DNA of 64,000 bases from Enterobacter asburiae (GTDB lineage Bacteria; Pseudomonadota; Gammaproteobacteria; Enterobacterales; Enterobacteriaceae), in assembly GCF_021440515.1 (NCBI RefSeq), contig NZ_JAKCMV010000040.1, forward strand, positions 1 through 64,000. The letters are read 5' to 3'. Shown here one piece after another: positions 1 to 8,541 of this stretch (position 1 is its first letter; every line of letters begins with the position of its first letter). A program made the position numbers and the translations under genes. The notes beneath the pieces were generated by a model. That model saw only the letters and a list, made by a program, of their open reading frames with translations, was not told where the DNA came from and did not search any database.

Positions 1-176
1 GTGGCGCTGCGCTTACCGGGCCTACGTTTGTGCGGTGCGGTTTTTTTGCCGGGTGACGCTGCGCTTACCCGGCCTACGTTCGTGCGGTGCGGTTTTTTTG
101 CCGGGTGACGCTTCGCTTACCCGGCCTACGTTCTCGGTTTTGTAGGCCGGGTAAGGCGCAGCCGCCATCCGGCAAA
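1..176. repeat. Tandem REP/BIME-like repeats
   Basis: A 52-bp unit (T-run, then TTGCCGGGTGACGC, GCTTACCCGGCCTACGTT and GTGCGGTGCGG) recurs at about 1-40 (partial), 41-92 and 93-137. At 138-176 the complementary arm TTGTAGGCCGGGTAAGG...CCGGCAAA appears in the opposite orientation. Paired GCCGGGT/ACCCGGC palindromic units are the mark of REP elements assembled into a BIME. It lies just downstream of soxR, the usual place for these elements (3' ends of transcripts). No gene is visible here. Confidence 0.8.
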
Positions 177-190
177 CCGGCCGCACATAC

Positions 191-649
191 TCAATCCTCC
201 TCCAGCAGCCGCGCGCCTGTTCCCTGCTCGCCGAGCCGGTCGCCGGGGTTTCGCAACGGGCAATCGCTTCGCGACAAACATCCACAGCCGATACAGCCGT
301 CCAGCTCGTCGCGCAGCGCCACCAGGGTATGAATGCGACGATCGAGCTCGTCGCGCCACTGGGACGACAGCTCTTTCCACTCCTTCGCGCTCAGGGAATG
401 GCCTTCCGGCAAAACGCCAAACGCGTCGCCGATGGTGGCGAGAGGAATGCCGATGCGTTGCGCAATTTTGATAATCGCCACATAGCGCAGCACGTCGCGG
501 GTGTAACGCCGCTGGTTCCCCGCGTTGCGAATGCTCTTAATTAACCCTTTGCTTTCATAAAAGTGGAGCGCAGACACCGCCACGCCGCTTCGCTTCGCCA
601 CTTCGCCCGGGGTTAAGAGGGCCTTGATGCGCGGTAATCTCTTTTCCAT
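191..649 (-). CDS. soxR: SoxR redox-sensing MerR-family activator
   Basis: 152 residues, two fewer than E. coli SoxR. It senses redox-cycling compounds through a [2Fe-2S] cluster and, when oxidised, activates soxS. The MerR-type winged helix-turn-helix is at about residues 10-80 ([20 protein letters not shown]). A dimerisation helix follows, then the cluster-binding cysteines C119, C122, C124 and C130 in the pattern CxxCxCx5C. It is divergent from soxS, and the shared intergenic region carries a perfect SoxR operator. Nothing is missing; the C-terminal tail differs slightly from E. coli. Confidence 0.97.
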   Translation of the reverse strand: MEKRLPRIKALLTPGEVAKRSGVAVSALHFYESKGLIKSIRNAGNQRRYTRDVLRYVAIIKIAQRIGIPLATIGDAFGVLPEGHSLSAKEWKELSSQWRDELDRRIHTLVALRDELDGCIGCGCLSRSDCPLRNPGDRLGEQGTGARLLEED

Positions 650-657
650 AAAACCTC

Positions 658-688
658 TTTACCTCAAGTTAACTTGAGGAATTATACT
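658..688 (+). promoter_or_regulatory. soxS promoter with SoxR operator
   Basis: The perfect 18-bp palindrome CCTCAAGTTAACTTGAGG is at 662-679. It sits between a -35-like TTTACC (658-663) and a -10 TATACT (683-688). The spacer is 19 bp, the over-long spacing typical of promoters that MerR-family activators correct by DNA distortion. The site also overlaps the region from which soxR is transcribed. Confidence 0.95.
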
Positions 689-747
689 CCCCCGCAGTGA
701 AAACGACGAATCAACAGAGATAGTTGTATCTACAGAGGGGCAACCTT

Positions 748-1074
748 ATGTCGCATCAGCAAATTATTCAGACGCTTATTGAATGGATTGATGAACATAT
801 CGACCAACCGTTGAACATTGATGTGGTCGCTAAGAAGTCGGGCTATTCGAAATGGTATCTACAGAGAATGTTCCGCACCGTCATGCACCAGACGCTGGGT
901 GATTACATTCGTCAGCGCCGCCTGCTGCTGGCAGCCCAGGCGCTACGCTCCACGCAGCGGCCGATTTTTGATATCGCGATGGATCTGGGTTATGTGTCGC
1001 AACAGACCTTCTCCCGCGTATTCCGCCGCGAGTTCGACCGCACGCCAAGCGATTATCGCCACCAGTTGAATTAA
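748..1074 (+). CDS. soxS: SoxS superoxide-response AraC-family activator
   Basis: 108 residues. A single AraC/XylS DNA-binding domain with two helix-turn-helices (about residues 25-45 and 75-100), closely matching E. coli SoxS (IDEHIDQPLNIDVVAKKSGY; DIAMDLGYVSQQTFSRVFRR). It activates superoxide, solvent and drug-resistance genes. The start chosen is the ATG at 748 (MSHQQIIQ), behind AGAGGGG at 734-740. An upstream in-frame start at 724 would add eight residues absent from the family. Its stop overlaps the stop of the convergent pdeC. Confidence 0.97.
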   Translation: MSHQQIIQTLIEWIDEHIDQPLNIDVVAKKSGYSKWYLQRMFRTVMHQTLGDYIRQRRLLLAAQALRSTQRPIFDIAMDLGYVSQQTFSRVFRREFDRTPSDYRHQLN

Positions 1075-2648
1075 TGCGGATCCCGCAGAGGCTGCTGCTG
1101 CCAGGTCATAAAGTCCTGCGGCGGCATCGCTTTCGCGAAGTGCCACCCCTGGCAAAACTCCACGCCGCGCTTCAACAGCCAGCTTACCTGCTCCGCCGTT
1201 TCAACCCCTTCCGCGATGGTTTTCAGGCGCAGGCTTTGCGCCATCTCAATGATGTGCTCGGCAATCAGATGGCTGGTGCTGTTGGTGGTGAGGGTATCAA
1301 TAAAGGATTTATCGATTTTCAGGATATCGACGTTCAGGGAGTAGAGGTTGTGCAGGTTCGAGTAGCCCGTACCAAAGTCATCGATAGCCACTTCATACCC
1401 CGCCTGGCGGAAGGCCTGGATCACCGGCGTGGTTTTCGGCACGTCGATAAACCCGCGCTCGGTCACTTCGATTTTAATCTGCTGCGCGCGAACGGAGTGG
1501 AACCGGGCCTTATCGGAAATCAGGGCAATCAGGCGCGACGAGTGGAAGTCGGCCGCCGACAGGTTAATTGAGATATAAAGATGCGGATGGCTTGCCAGGA
1601 AGGTGCCCAGATCCTTAAACACCTCTTCCACCACGTAATCGGTGATGCGCTCGATCATGCCCTCTTTTTCCGCCAGCGGAATAAACTCCACCGGGCTCAT
1701 CACCGCCTGCCCGTTAAAACCCGGCCAGCGCAGCAGCGCCTCGGCGCCCACGCACCGGTTATTTTTGATATCGATAATCGGCTGATAGTGGACGCACAGC
1801 TGGCGCTTATTTAACGCCCTGTGGAGCAATCTTCCCGGTGAATTGAATTCACGATGGGTACGCGACCAGACCAGCAAAATAATGATGCTGCAAATCATTC
1901 CGAGCGGTAGCGTTAAGGTTGCCTGGTGATAAAGGGTTTCATAAAAACGTTTATTTGAGGTCGATACGATGGCGGCAATCGGACGTTTATCAGAATTCAC
2001 AATCGTATAAAAACGATCATCTTTTTGAAAAGTCGATTCCTTATGTCGAATCATCGAATTAAATAAAGCGATATTGGCCTGAGTGCTGACTGAAAAAAAA
2101 GCGTTGGTCACGGTGTCATATACGCCCCACGCCAGCGAACGATCGGCCGACATAACCTCGCTGTAGGAAAGTGGATTGACCACCACGACATAATTGCCGC
2201 GCTGCATATACGTCATTTTATAACCGGAGAAAAAGGGCGTATCGCGATAATAATAGATAGCAACGTCAGGTTTTCGGGTGTAATTGGCGGTAGGGATAAC
2301 GTAGGGTTGTTCTGGTGCCAGCACCGTCGAGCAGAGAAACTGCTGGCCGCGGGCGTAAATGACATCGGCGACGAACAGGCGCCCGCGCATGACGTTCAGC
2401 ATATATTGCCGGTGTGCCGGGGAGCAGAGTTCGCCGTGGTATTTTTCTGCGCTGTCGCGAGCTAAATCAACCTGTTGAATCACAAGCTCTGTTTTGTCTA
2501 ACGCCAGCTCGGCAAAGGTGCGTAGCTGACTGCTTGTTTCGGTTACGGCGCGTAACTGGGCAAACCATAGCGCAAGCATCACCGGCAGTAAAACTACCAT
2601 GATGATCCCTACCACCCTCAGCATCTTGCGCTGCGCGCTACGATTCAT
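1071..2648 (-). CDS. pdeC: PdeC-type CSS-EAL c-di-GMP phosphodiesterase
   Basis: 525 residues (E. coli PdeC/YjcC is 528). An N-terminal transmembrane helix (about residues 12-35) leads into a periplasmic CSS-type domain with conserved cysteines (ELCSPAH and FLCST). A second membrane helix follows at about 255, then a C-terminal cytoplasmic EAL domain. Catalytic signatures are intact: EALLRW, SINLSAADFH, EVTE, DDFGTGYSNL, KIDKSF and EGVE. It should hydrolyse c-di-GMP under control of periplasmic redox state. The start MNRSAQRKMLRVVG is preferred over an in-frame ATG 27 codons upstream because it matches the E. coli N-terminus. The position next to soxS is conserved. Confidence 0.93.
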   Translation of the reverse strand: MNRSAQRKMLRVVGIIMVVLLPVMLALWFAQLRAVTETSSQLRTFAELALDKTELVIQQVDLARDSAEKYHGELCSPAHRQYMLNVMRGRLFVADVIYARGQQFLCSTVLAPEQPYVIPTANYTRKPDVAIYYYRDTPFFSGYKMTYMQRGNYVVVVNPLSYSEVMSADRSLAWGVYDTVTNAFFSVSTQANIALFNSMIRHKESTFQKDDRFYTIVNSDKRPIAAIVSTSNKRFYETLYHQATLTLPLGMICSIIILLVWSRTHREFNSPGRLLHRALNKRQLCVHYQPIIDIKNNRCVGAEALLRWPGFNGQAVMSPVEFIPLAEKEGMIERITDYVVEEVFKDLGTFLASHPHLYISINLSAADFHSSRLIALISDKARFHSVRAQQIKIEVTERGFIDVPKTTPVIQAFRQAGYEVAIDDFGTGYSNLHNLYSLNVDILKIDKSFIDTLTTNSTSHLIAEHIIEMAQSLRLKTIAEGVETAEQVSWLLKRGVEFCQGWHFAKAMPPQDFMTWQQQPLRDPH

Positions 2649-2985
2649 TTCCCGCCCTATATCCCTGCATGTTGTACGGCTGTAATTATGAAGGCCGGAT
2701 GCTTTGATAAACAGGTGATTACGTTGCATGAATCATGCGAAGTTAGCAACTGACTTTTGGTATTAAAAATCTTAATTTAGGTTATGACGATAATATTTTT
2801 CCGTAAGGCAAACTGAAGGTATTCGTTCCGTTTCAATTAAGGGAAATAATTATCCAGCCAGGGCAGGAGATTTAAGATAACAAAACAGAGGATCGGTGAT
2901 TAAGTCAAACTATTGGCAGCATGAAAAAAGTACAACTGGAACATGAGATTTATGCCATTTACACATGAGTAAAATCTCAATTGAT
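2649..2985. other. AT-rich intergenic region between pdeC and cyclase gene
   Basis: 337 bp with no coding potential I can support. It presumably holds the pdeC promoter (pdeC is transcribed leftward) and the 3' end of the cyclase gene. One GGGAAATAAT half-site at about 2840-2849 matches operator-like sequences near the flagellin genes and near 47638. Confidence 0.5.
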
Positions 2986-4392
2986 TTATAAATAATCAGA
3001 TACCACGACGGTTTTTCCTCTTCCGGTTCGCTTCGCGTCATATAAGGCTTTATCCGCCCGCGTCAGTAACGCCGAGGTATCGCGCTGGCCCCGGCAGACT
3101 TCCACGACCCCTGCGCTAAACGCCAGCTCCAGCTTTTTATCGCCCACCAGCAGCGGCTTTGTTCTCAGCGCATCACGCAGCCGGATGCAGAGCCGCGTGG
3201 CGGCGTCGCCGTTGCTTTGCGCCAGCAGCAGCAGAAACTCCTCGCCGCCGACCCGCCCCAGCGCGGCATTATCCGGGCTGACCTCGCGAATCAGGTCGCA
3301 AAAGTGGATAAGCGCGGCGTCACCCGTTTGATGTCCCCACTCGTCGTTAATCTGCTTGAAATAGTCCAGATCGAACATCAGCACGCAGAAGTGGCTGTTC
3401 GCATCGTGGCGCGAGCTGGCGGCCAGCGCCGACTTCAGCTGCTGCAAAATCGCCGAGCGGTTGAAGCAGCCGGTGAGGTCGTCCGTCGTGGCCTTCACCG
3501 CCAGCTGCTGCTCCGCCTTTTTGCGCTCGGTGATGTCGAGGCCAATATTAAGCACGGAGCCGTCGGGCAGCAGAATGTTTGACCACAGGATCGTCAGCGG
3601 GACCCCGTCTTTACGCACCGGATGCCATTCGTACATATCTTTTAGCGGAGTGCGATGAACGGACTCCTGCACCCGTCGGCGCTCTTCCGGGTCCGGATAA
3701 AACAGCACCAGCGGATCGGCATGGGCGATGATCTCGGCCATGCTCCAGCCGAAGACCTTTTCACACTCCGCATTCCACAGCACGCAGCGGTTGTGCTTGT
3801 CGAACGCGTTCATCAGCACCGGGGCGCGTTCAAACAGGGTTTTGTACTGGGCGACGACCCGCTGCATCTCGTGCGCCGTTTTTTCCCGGGCGATGATCTC
3901 TTCGAAATAGTCTTTGAGCCGCTCAACCAGGATCACCACCATATTCTTTAGCACCGGCAGCGAGTGGCGTCGTTCGTCAAACGCCAGAAAGAAATAGCCG
4001 CTACAGCGCAAGTCACGGGAGGCCAGCTTGCATAACACGCCGCTTTGCAGCTGGCTGTAGCCGGGATGCTGTGGGGGGAAAAGCGCGTGGCCGATCTTCT
4101 CTTTCCAGTAGACCACGCGCCAGGCGCGGTTGTGGCGCTGTAGCAGGGTGCTGGCAAGAAAATCCGTTACCTCAAAGGTGTGGCAGGCGACGCCGCCCGC
4201 GCAGACCACGCGCTGCACACCCTCATCGTCATTCACGCTGACCCAGGCAAGGCTTGCGCCGAGAACCCTGTTGATGGTTTCCAGCACGTCGGATAACGCA
4301 CACTGCGAATTCAGCAGCGGCATCAGTTTCGCCAGTGATTGCAGCGCCTGCATACTGTCATTGCCGATCTCGCGTTGTTTTTCTTTCATCAT
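2986..4392 (-). CDS. PAS-GGDEF diguanylate cyclase
   Basis: 468 residues, soluble. Residues about 1-170 look like a GAF-type sensor. A short helix is followed by a PAS domain at about 180-295 (FERAPVLMNAFDKHNRCVLWN ... GLDITERKKAEQ) and a GGDEF domain at about 300-465. The active-site motif is GGEEF at 382-386, with the substrate-binding FDLDYFKQINDEWGH segment upstream, so it should make c-di-GMP. No RxxD inhibitory site is present five residues before GGEEF. It is not part of this stretch in E. coli, so it is an addition beside pdeC. The second codon is also ATG, so the exact start is uncertain by one residue. Confidence 0.88.
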   Translation of the reverse strand: MMKEKQREIGNDSMQALQSLAKLMPLLNSQCALSDVLETINRVLGASLAWVSVNDDEGVQRVVCAGGVACHTFEVTDFLASTLLQRHNRAWRVVYWKEKIGHALFPPQHPGYSQLQSGVLCKLASRDLRCSGYFFLAFDERRHSLPVLKNMVVILVERLKDYFEEIIAREKTAHEMQRVVAQYKTLFERAPVLMNAFDKHNRCVLWNAECEKVFGWSMAEIIAHADPLVLFYPDPEERRRVQESVHRTPLKDMYEWHPVRKDGVPLTILWSNILLPDGSVLNIGLDITERKKAEQQLAVKATTDDLTGCFNRSAILQQLKSALAASSRHDANSHFCVLMFDLDYFKQINDEWGHQTGDAALIHFCDLIREVSPDNAALGRVGGEEFLLLLAQSNGDAATRLCIRLRDALRTKPLLVGDKKLELAFSAGVVEVCRGQRDTSALLTRADKALYDAKRTGRGKTVVVSDYL

Positions 4393-4871
4393 TTTTCGCA
4401 GAATGTTAAATGAAAAATCGAACGCAGCATTAATTCAAGTTCAGGCAGTTAATGACCACTGAATAACGCTTCAGAGGAATTAAAATAAGATTGCGCGTGT
4501 AATAAAAACGATACAAATAAACAAAAAAAGCTATAAATTCAATAACCTGAATTATTCGCTACGAGTACATTTATGAGTCCACTCAAGCATAATCCATAGG
4601 TTTTATACTGTAAATATTATACAACTTTGAAATATTGCAGAGGTTTTAGTATCTCAATGAATTTATTACGATGTGGGAGAAATAACGACGTCAGAAGTGA
4701 AAGATATATTTTCAATTACCCTTCAAAAGCATATCCCAGGTCAATAATCCACCTCTTTTCATCAGCCGGGCACTGGCGAATAAAAGAACAAATGTGATAT
4801 AGTTCACACATATTCTGTAACGCAAAACTCTGTTTCATTGCAGTTCATCTGCCTTTTCGAGGATAGGTTTC
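4393..4871. other. AT-rich regulatory intergenic region upstream of yjcB
   Basis: 479 bp, low GC compared with its neighbours, and divergent between the cyclase gene and yjcB. Apart from the CRP-type palindrome listed separately I see no ORF with a ribosome binding site. It probably carries both promoters. Confidence 0.5.
4790..4811. promoter_or_regulatory. Predicted CRP binding site upstream of yjcB
   Basis: The core TGTGATATAGTTCACA at 4793-4808 has both pentamers (TGTGA, TCACA) intact with the standard 6-bp spacer, and AT-rich flanks. It is centred about 71 bp before the yjcB start codon, a plausible class I or II activator position. The cyclase gene lies divergently about 400 bp away. 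Confidence 0.75.
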
Positions 4872-5153
4872 ATGGCAACCATTACCACCAGCATGGTTCT
4901 CCTGCGCTGGCCGTTATTGAGTGCGGTGCTGATGTTTTTAGCCAGCACGCTGAATATTCAGTTTCGTAAATCCGACTACGCGGGTCTGGCAGTCATCAGC
5001 ACCGTGCTCGGGCTTGGCGCAGCGTGTTGGTTCGCCACGGGTTTGCTGGGTATTACTCTGCTGGATATGGCCGCCGTCTGGGAAAACGTGAAAACGGTGA
5101 TGATTGAAGCGATGAGCCATACCCCGCCAGACTGGCCGATGGTGATTACCTGA
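4872..5153 (+). CDS. yjcB: YjcB family inner-membrane protein
   Basis: 93 residues, the same length as E. coli YjcB and very similar (LLSAVLMFLASTLNIQFRKSDYAGLAVIST; WFATGLLGIT). Two hydrophobic segments (about 8-27 and 38-66) predict an integral membrane protein. Function is unknown. GAGGAT at about 4859-4864 is the ribosome binding site. In E. coli yjcB is adjacent to ssb; here about 46 kb of other DNA separates them, so this gene marks the left junction of the insertion. Confidence 0.92.
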   Translation: MATITTSMVLLRWPLLSAVLMFLASTLNIQFRKSDYAGLAVISTVLGLGAACWFATGLLGITLLDMAAVWENVKTVMIEAMSHTPPDWPMVIT

Positions 5154-5207
5154 TCCACCAGCCCACGCGCCGGGCGGCGTTCTGCCTGACCCGGCCTGCG
5201 ACTCCCC

Positions 5208-5723
5208 TTAGAAAATCCCCTTTTGCCGCACCTTCTTCATTTTTTCTACCGGCGCATCAACCTGACTCACCTCAACGTTATCGCGCTCCGGCGCTGCCGC
5301 GCTGCTGCTCTTCGCACTCATACGTAGCTGCTGTAAGGCGATCTTCTGCTGCTCCATCAGCGGCCTGAGCGCCGCGATCTCGTCGCGGATTTTCTGCAAC
5401 TCGGCGAGCGGCAGAGAGGATTCATCAGGCTGAGCCTGAGGCTGTAGCTCCCCGAGCAGCGCCTCCAGCGTAAGATTTTCGCGCCCCAGCGACTCCGCGA
5501 CGTGATGACACAGCGCGGGATCGAGCAAAAACAGCTGTAACCCTGCCAGGTAGACATCGCGGTGAAAGGCGCGGATGGTCATGTTCGAATCATCCACGCT
5601 GGCGGACTGGCCCACCGCCTGGTGCCACTGCTGGAGCTGCTGCATCGCACGCAAATCCGCGTGCGACTGCTCCGGCGTCAGGTGCAGGGAGAGATTAACG
5701 CGGCGGATCGGCCCGTTACGCAT
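5208..5723 (-). CDS. StbB-like plasmid-stability partner of ParM
   Basis: 171 residues. The N-terminal part (RRVNLSLHLTPEQSHADLRAMQQLQQW ... FHRDVYLAGLQLFLLDPAL) resembles the plasmid stability StbB family that accompanies ParM/StbA actins. The C-terminal half has a predicted coiled coil (about 105-140) and a basic tail. It overlaps the upstream actin gene by 8 bp, so the two are translationally coupled. In plasmids such partners bind the centromere; no iteron array is visible near this pair. Role on this chromosome is unknown. Confidence 0.7.
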   Translation of the reverse strand: MRNGPIRRVNLSLHLTPEQSHADLRAMQQLQQWHQAVGQSASVDDSNMTIRAFHRDVYLAGLQLFLLDPALCHHVAESLGRENLTLEALLGELQPQAQPDESSLPLAELQKIRDEIAALRPLMEQQKIALQQLRMSAKSSSAAAPERDNVEVSQVDAPVEKMKKVRQKGIF

Positions 5724-6765
5724 CCTCGCCCACCTCTGCCATTAACGGCTCTTCCACGCTGTCGGCACCCGCGTCGGAATGGTAAAGGCAAATCTCGCGG
5801 GACAGGGCGCTTTGCGGATTGTCGATGCTGACCACGCGATCGCCGAGCGTCGCGTAGATCTCACGGATTGCCCCCTCGATCAGGTGCGCGCCCCCGCCTA
5901 CCAGGTAGACGCGGTTCGGGTTCTTGGCGAACTTCTTCGCCTCATACGCCACCTGATCCCCCAGCTCCTGAATTTTGATGGCGATTTTTTCCAGGATCTC
6001 GTCGATGCGGGATTCGTCGTTAATGACGCTTTTCACGAAGTCCATGTCGTGACGGCGTTTGATCAGCTCGTTCGCCACCAGGTAGCTGGAATCGCTGTCC
6101 GCCGCCGCCAGCAGCTTGCGGGTGGCATCGGTGACCATCGCCACGCCGATTTCGTTGTTGCCGTAAATCGCCGACACGTCATCAAACTCGCCCACGATCA
6201 CGCCCATGTCCAGCGTGGTGCCGCCGCAGTCGATCACCAGCGATTTGGTGAACTCGTTGACGTTCGAATTAAGCAGGTGCGACAGCGCCGCCGGCAGGCT
6301 TTCGGGCATCACCTGCACGTCCACGATGCGGAACAGCTCGCCCTTGTTCAGGGTGATGTCACGCATCAGGTTTTTGCGCTTGGCCTCGATGCGCTCTTCG
6401 TTGCGCTGGCAGTCGTCCGGGTTATAGAACTGGGTGATCGGTAAGGTGACGATCACCTCCACGTCGCACGGCGCAACGCCGGTTTGCAGCAGCGCGTGAT
6501 GCACCGCCAGCAGGTTTAAGTCGTCATACTGGTAGTCGATATGCGTCGTCGACAGCGCCTTGTCCGAGGTGGCGTCGTAGGTGTATTTGGTGGTGCCGAT
6601 GGTGTAGTTATGCACCGCCTGGCCGCGCAGCAGCGCGGCGCTCTTCCAGTCTTTGCGGAAGGAGTTCGGAGAGACCACGGTTTTCAGCGTGCCGTTTTCA
6701 ATCCAGCTGATTTTTACGTTGGTAGAGCCATCGTCGATGGCGAATTTTTTGCGTATCGGGTTCAT
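5716..6765 (-). CDS. ParM/StbA-family actin-like ATPase
   Basis: 349 residues from the ATG at 6765 (MNPIRKKFAIDDGSTNVK). An upstream in-frame ATG would add 17 unlikely residues. Actin-fold signatures: phosphate-1 loop AIDDGSTNVKISW, phosphate-2 loop VIDCGGTTLDMGV, and adenosine motif YLVGGGAHLI. In plasmids ParM polymerises to push apart replicons. Here it is chromosomal, coupled to an StbB-like gene and downstream of the lafU/NlpC-P60 genes in the same orientation (80-bp gap). It may be a plasmid relic or a positioning device for the flagellar system; the sequence does not decide. Confidence 0.85.
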   Translation of the reverse strand: MNPIRKKFAIDDGSTNVKISWIENGTLKTVVSPNSFRKDWKSAALLRGQAVHNYTIGTTKYTYDATSDKALSTTHIDYQYDDLNLLAVHHALLQTGVAPCDVEVIVTLPITQFYNPDDCQRNEERIEAKRKNLMRDITLNKGELFRIVDVQVMPESLPAALSHLLNSNVNEFTKSLVIDCGGTTLDMGVIVGEFDDVSAIYGNNEIGVAMVTDATRKLLAAADSDSSYLVANELIKRRHDMDFVKSVINDESRIDEILEKIAIKIQELGDQVAYEAKKFAKNPNRVYLVGGGAHLIEGAIREIYATLGDRVVSIDNPQSALSREICLYHSDAGADSVEEPLMAEVGEDA

Positions 6766-6845
6766 GAACGGGTTCTCAGTCAATCTTGAAATAAGGGGCC
6801 ATCCCTGGCGGCGCATACCTTGAGGGGGTATCTGGCGTCAGGCCG

Positions 6846-7610
6846 TTACATCACGGCCTCTTCGGTTAATATCCGGCGGGCACCGAGGTAGTGGTCCTGC
6901 CAGAAGGCGTCAGAAAGCTGGCTGACGCGAATGTTCAGTCCGGTGCGCGGCGCTTCGATAAACTCGCCGTCACCGATGTAAACGCCCACGTGGTCGGCAC
7001 CCGGGCGCTGGTTAATGTTGAAAAAGACCAGGTCACCGCGGCGCAGTTTTTCCTGGCGCACGGGGCGTAACGTCCGATCCTGGAACATGCCGTTGGCGGT
7101 GCGCGGCAGGTTGCGGCTTAACACCGGGTTGAAGGCGTAAAAGACCAGCCCGCTACAGTCAAACCCCTGCTCGGGGGTCTGGCCGCCCCAGACGTACGGC
7201 TTGCCGAGCTGCTTTTTCAGCTGGAGGATCACCTGCTTTAACGAGGCCTGAAGCTGCGGGCTGATCTTCTCGCCCGGCAGCGGCTCCCAGATCATGTCGG
7301 TGGACAGGCGTCCCGGCTCCCAGCGCTTGTGCATCGCCAGCCATTCGCGGTTTTCCGCCCGCTCCAGACGGCGCTTTTCGCTTTCGCGCCGCTTCTGCTC
7401 GGGCGTCAGGGCCACCACGCTGACGCGCTGCTTCGTCTTTTTCAGCAGCAGCGCCTTGTTACGCATCCTGGCCTTGGCCGATTTTTCCTTTTCCGCGCTG
7501 GTCTTTGCCGGGCTGCGGGGGGCGGCCTCAAGCGGCGCGCTAAACCCCATCCCCATACCGACGATCAGCGCCAGACAGGCCAGTTTCTGGATATGAATAA
7601 AGGTGAACAT
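6846..7610 (-). CDS. YafL-like NlpC/P60 cell-wall endopeptidase
   Basis: 254 residues. Signal peptide at about 1-30, a very basic linker (30-90), then an NlpC/P60 domain (about 120-250). Cys152 in FDCSGLVF and His207 in ADHVGVY are the catalytic pair; Glu219 (FIEAPR) is at the usual third-residue position. The C-terminus (ARRILTEE) closely resembles E. coli YafL, which lies beside the Flag-2 remnant in that species. It starts 10 bp after lafU and is probably cotranscribed. The family cleaves peptide cross-links, so it could open the wall for the lateral flagellum; that role is inferred. Confidence 0.85.
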   Translation of the reverse strand: MFTFIHIQKLACLALIVGMGMGFSAPLEAAPRSPAKTSAEKEKSAKARMRNKALLLKKTKQRVSVVALTPEQKRRESEKRRLERAENREWLAMHKRWEPGRLSTDMIWEPLPGEKISPQLQASLKQVILQLKKQLGKPYVWGGQTPEQGFDCSGLVFYAFNPVLSRNLPRTANGMFQDRTLRPVRQEKLRRGDLVFFNINQRPGADHVGVYIGDGEFIEAPRTGLNIRVSQLSDAFWQDHYLGARRILTEEAVM

Positions 7611-7620
7611 CGTTAAACCA

Positions 7621-8541
7621 TTAATGCTGCTGCGAGAGTCGGTCGACGATCGGCTTGATCACTTTCTCACCGTGCTGACCAAAGAACTGATACAGGGATT
7701 CGCTGGCCGACTGGGTGAGCACCATGATCTCAATGCGTCGATTCGACGAGCTCAGCGGGTGCTCGGGATCGATCAGCATCTGATCGGCCATTCCGCTCAC
7801 CTGCAACACCTTGCTTTGATCCAGCCCGGCGTTCGTCAGCACCTTGCGCGCCTGCATGGCGCGCTCCCCCGACAGGTTCCAGTTGTTGTAGAGATCCTGA
7901 TCGCGAAAACGGGTCGAATCCGTATGCCCGGTGATAATGATCTTGTTGTCGATCTTATTGAGCGCCGGGGCGAACTCCGTCAGCAGCCGCTTGAAAAACG
8001 GCGTCAGGATGGCGCTGCTGCGCTGGAACATCTCTCGCTTTTGATCGTCGGTGATCAGGATGCGCAACCCTTGCGGCACAATCTCAATTTTCAGGTTTGA
8101 CTGTGCATCATAGGCTGAGGTGATTTTCATGATGATGCGGGCGAGATCTTCAATCTCGTTCTGCGAACGCGTCTTCACGTCATCCAGACTCTGGCTTTTC
8201 GCCAGCGCCGCCGCCGTGTCGGCCTCCGTCTGCGGTTTCTTGTGGCTGTCGGTATCGCGTTTTTCCGTCACCGCAATTTTGCCGCCCACGCCGTGGGGCT
8301 GGGTGATGGGTGACAAGGTTTGCCCGTCAAAAATCGACTGACCGTTGAGCTGGGAGACAATCTCTTTACGCTCCTCTTCGGTTACCGATCCCATGATCCA
8401 CAGCACCATAAACAGCGCCATCATTGCCAGCGTAAAGTCGGCGAACGCCACCTTCCACGCGCCGCCATGAAACGCGTCATGGCTTTTGCGCGAGGAGCGT
8501 TTGATGATCGTGGTATGTTCTTTTCCGCGACTGCCCCGCAT
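7621..8541 (-). CDS. lafU: LafU, MotB-like stator protein of the second flagellum
   Basis: 306 residues. A single membrane helix at about 33-52 contains the proton-accepting Asp35 in AWKVAFADFTLAMMALF, as in MotB. A charged linker is followed by an OmpA/MotB peptidoglycan-binding domain (about 165-290; GHTDSTRF, NNWNLSGERAM). It pairs with LafT to form the ion channel that turns the motor. Its start overlaps the lafT stop by one base. The gene is full length, unlike the truncated copy (mbhA) known in E. coli K-12. Confidence 0.93.
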   Translation of the reverse strand: MRGSRGKEHTTIIKRSSRKSHDAFHGGAWKVAFADFTLAMMALFMVLWIMGSVTEEERKEIVSQLNGQSIFDGQTLSPITQPHGVGGKIAVTEKRDTDSHKKPQTEADTAAALAKSQSLDDVKTRSQNEIEDLARIIMKITSAYDAQSNLKIEIVPQGLRILITDDQKREMFQRSSAILTPFFKRLLTEFAPALNKIDNKIIITGHTDSTRFRDQDLYNNWNLSGERAMQARKVLTNAGLDQSKVLQVSGMADQMLIDPEHPLSSSNRRIEIMVLTQSASESLYQFFGQHGEKVIKPIVDRLSQQH

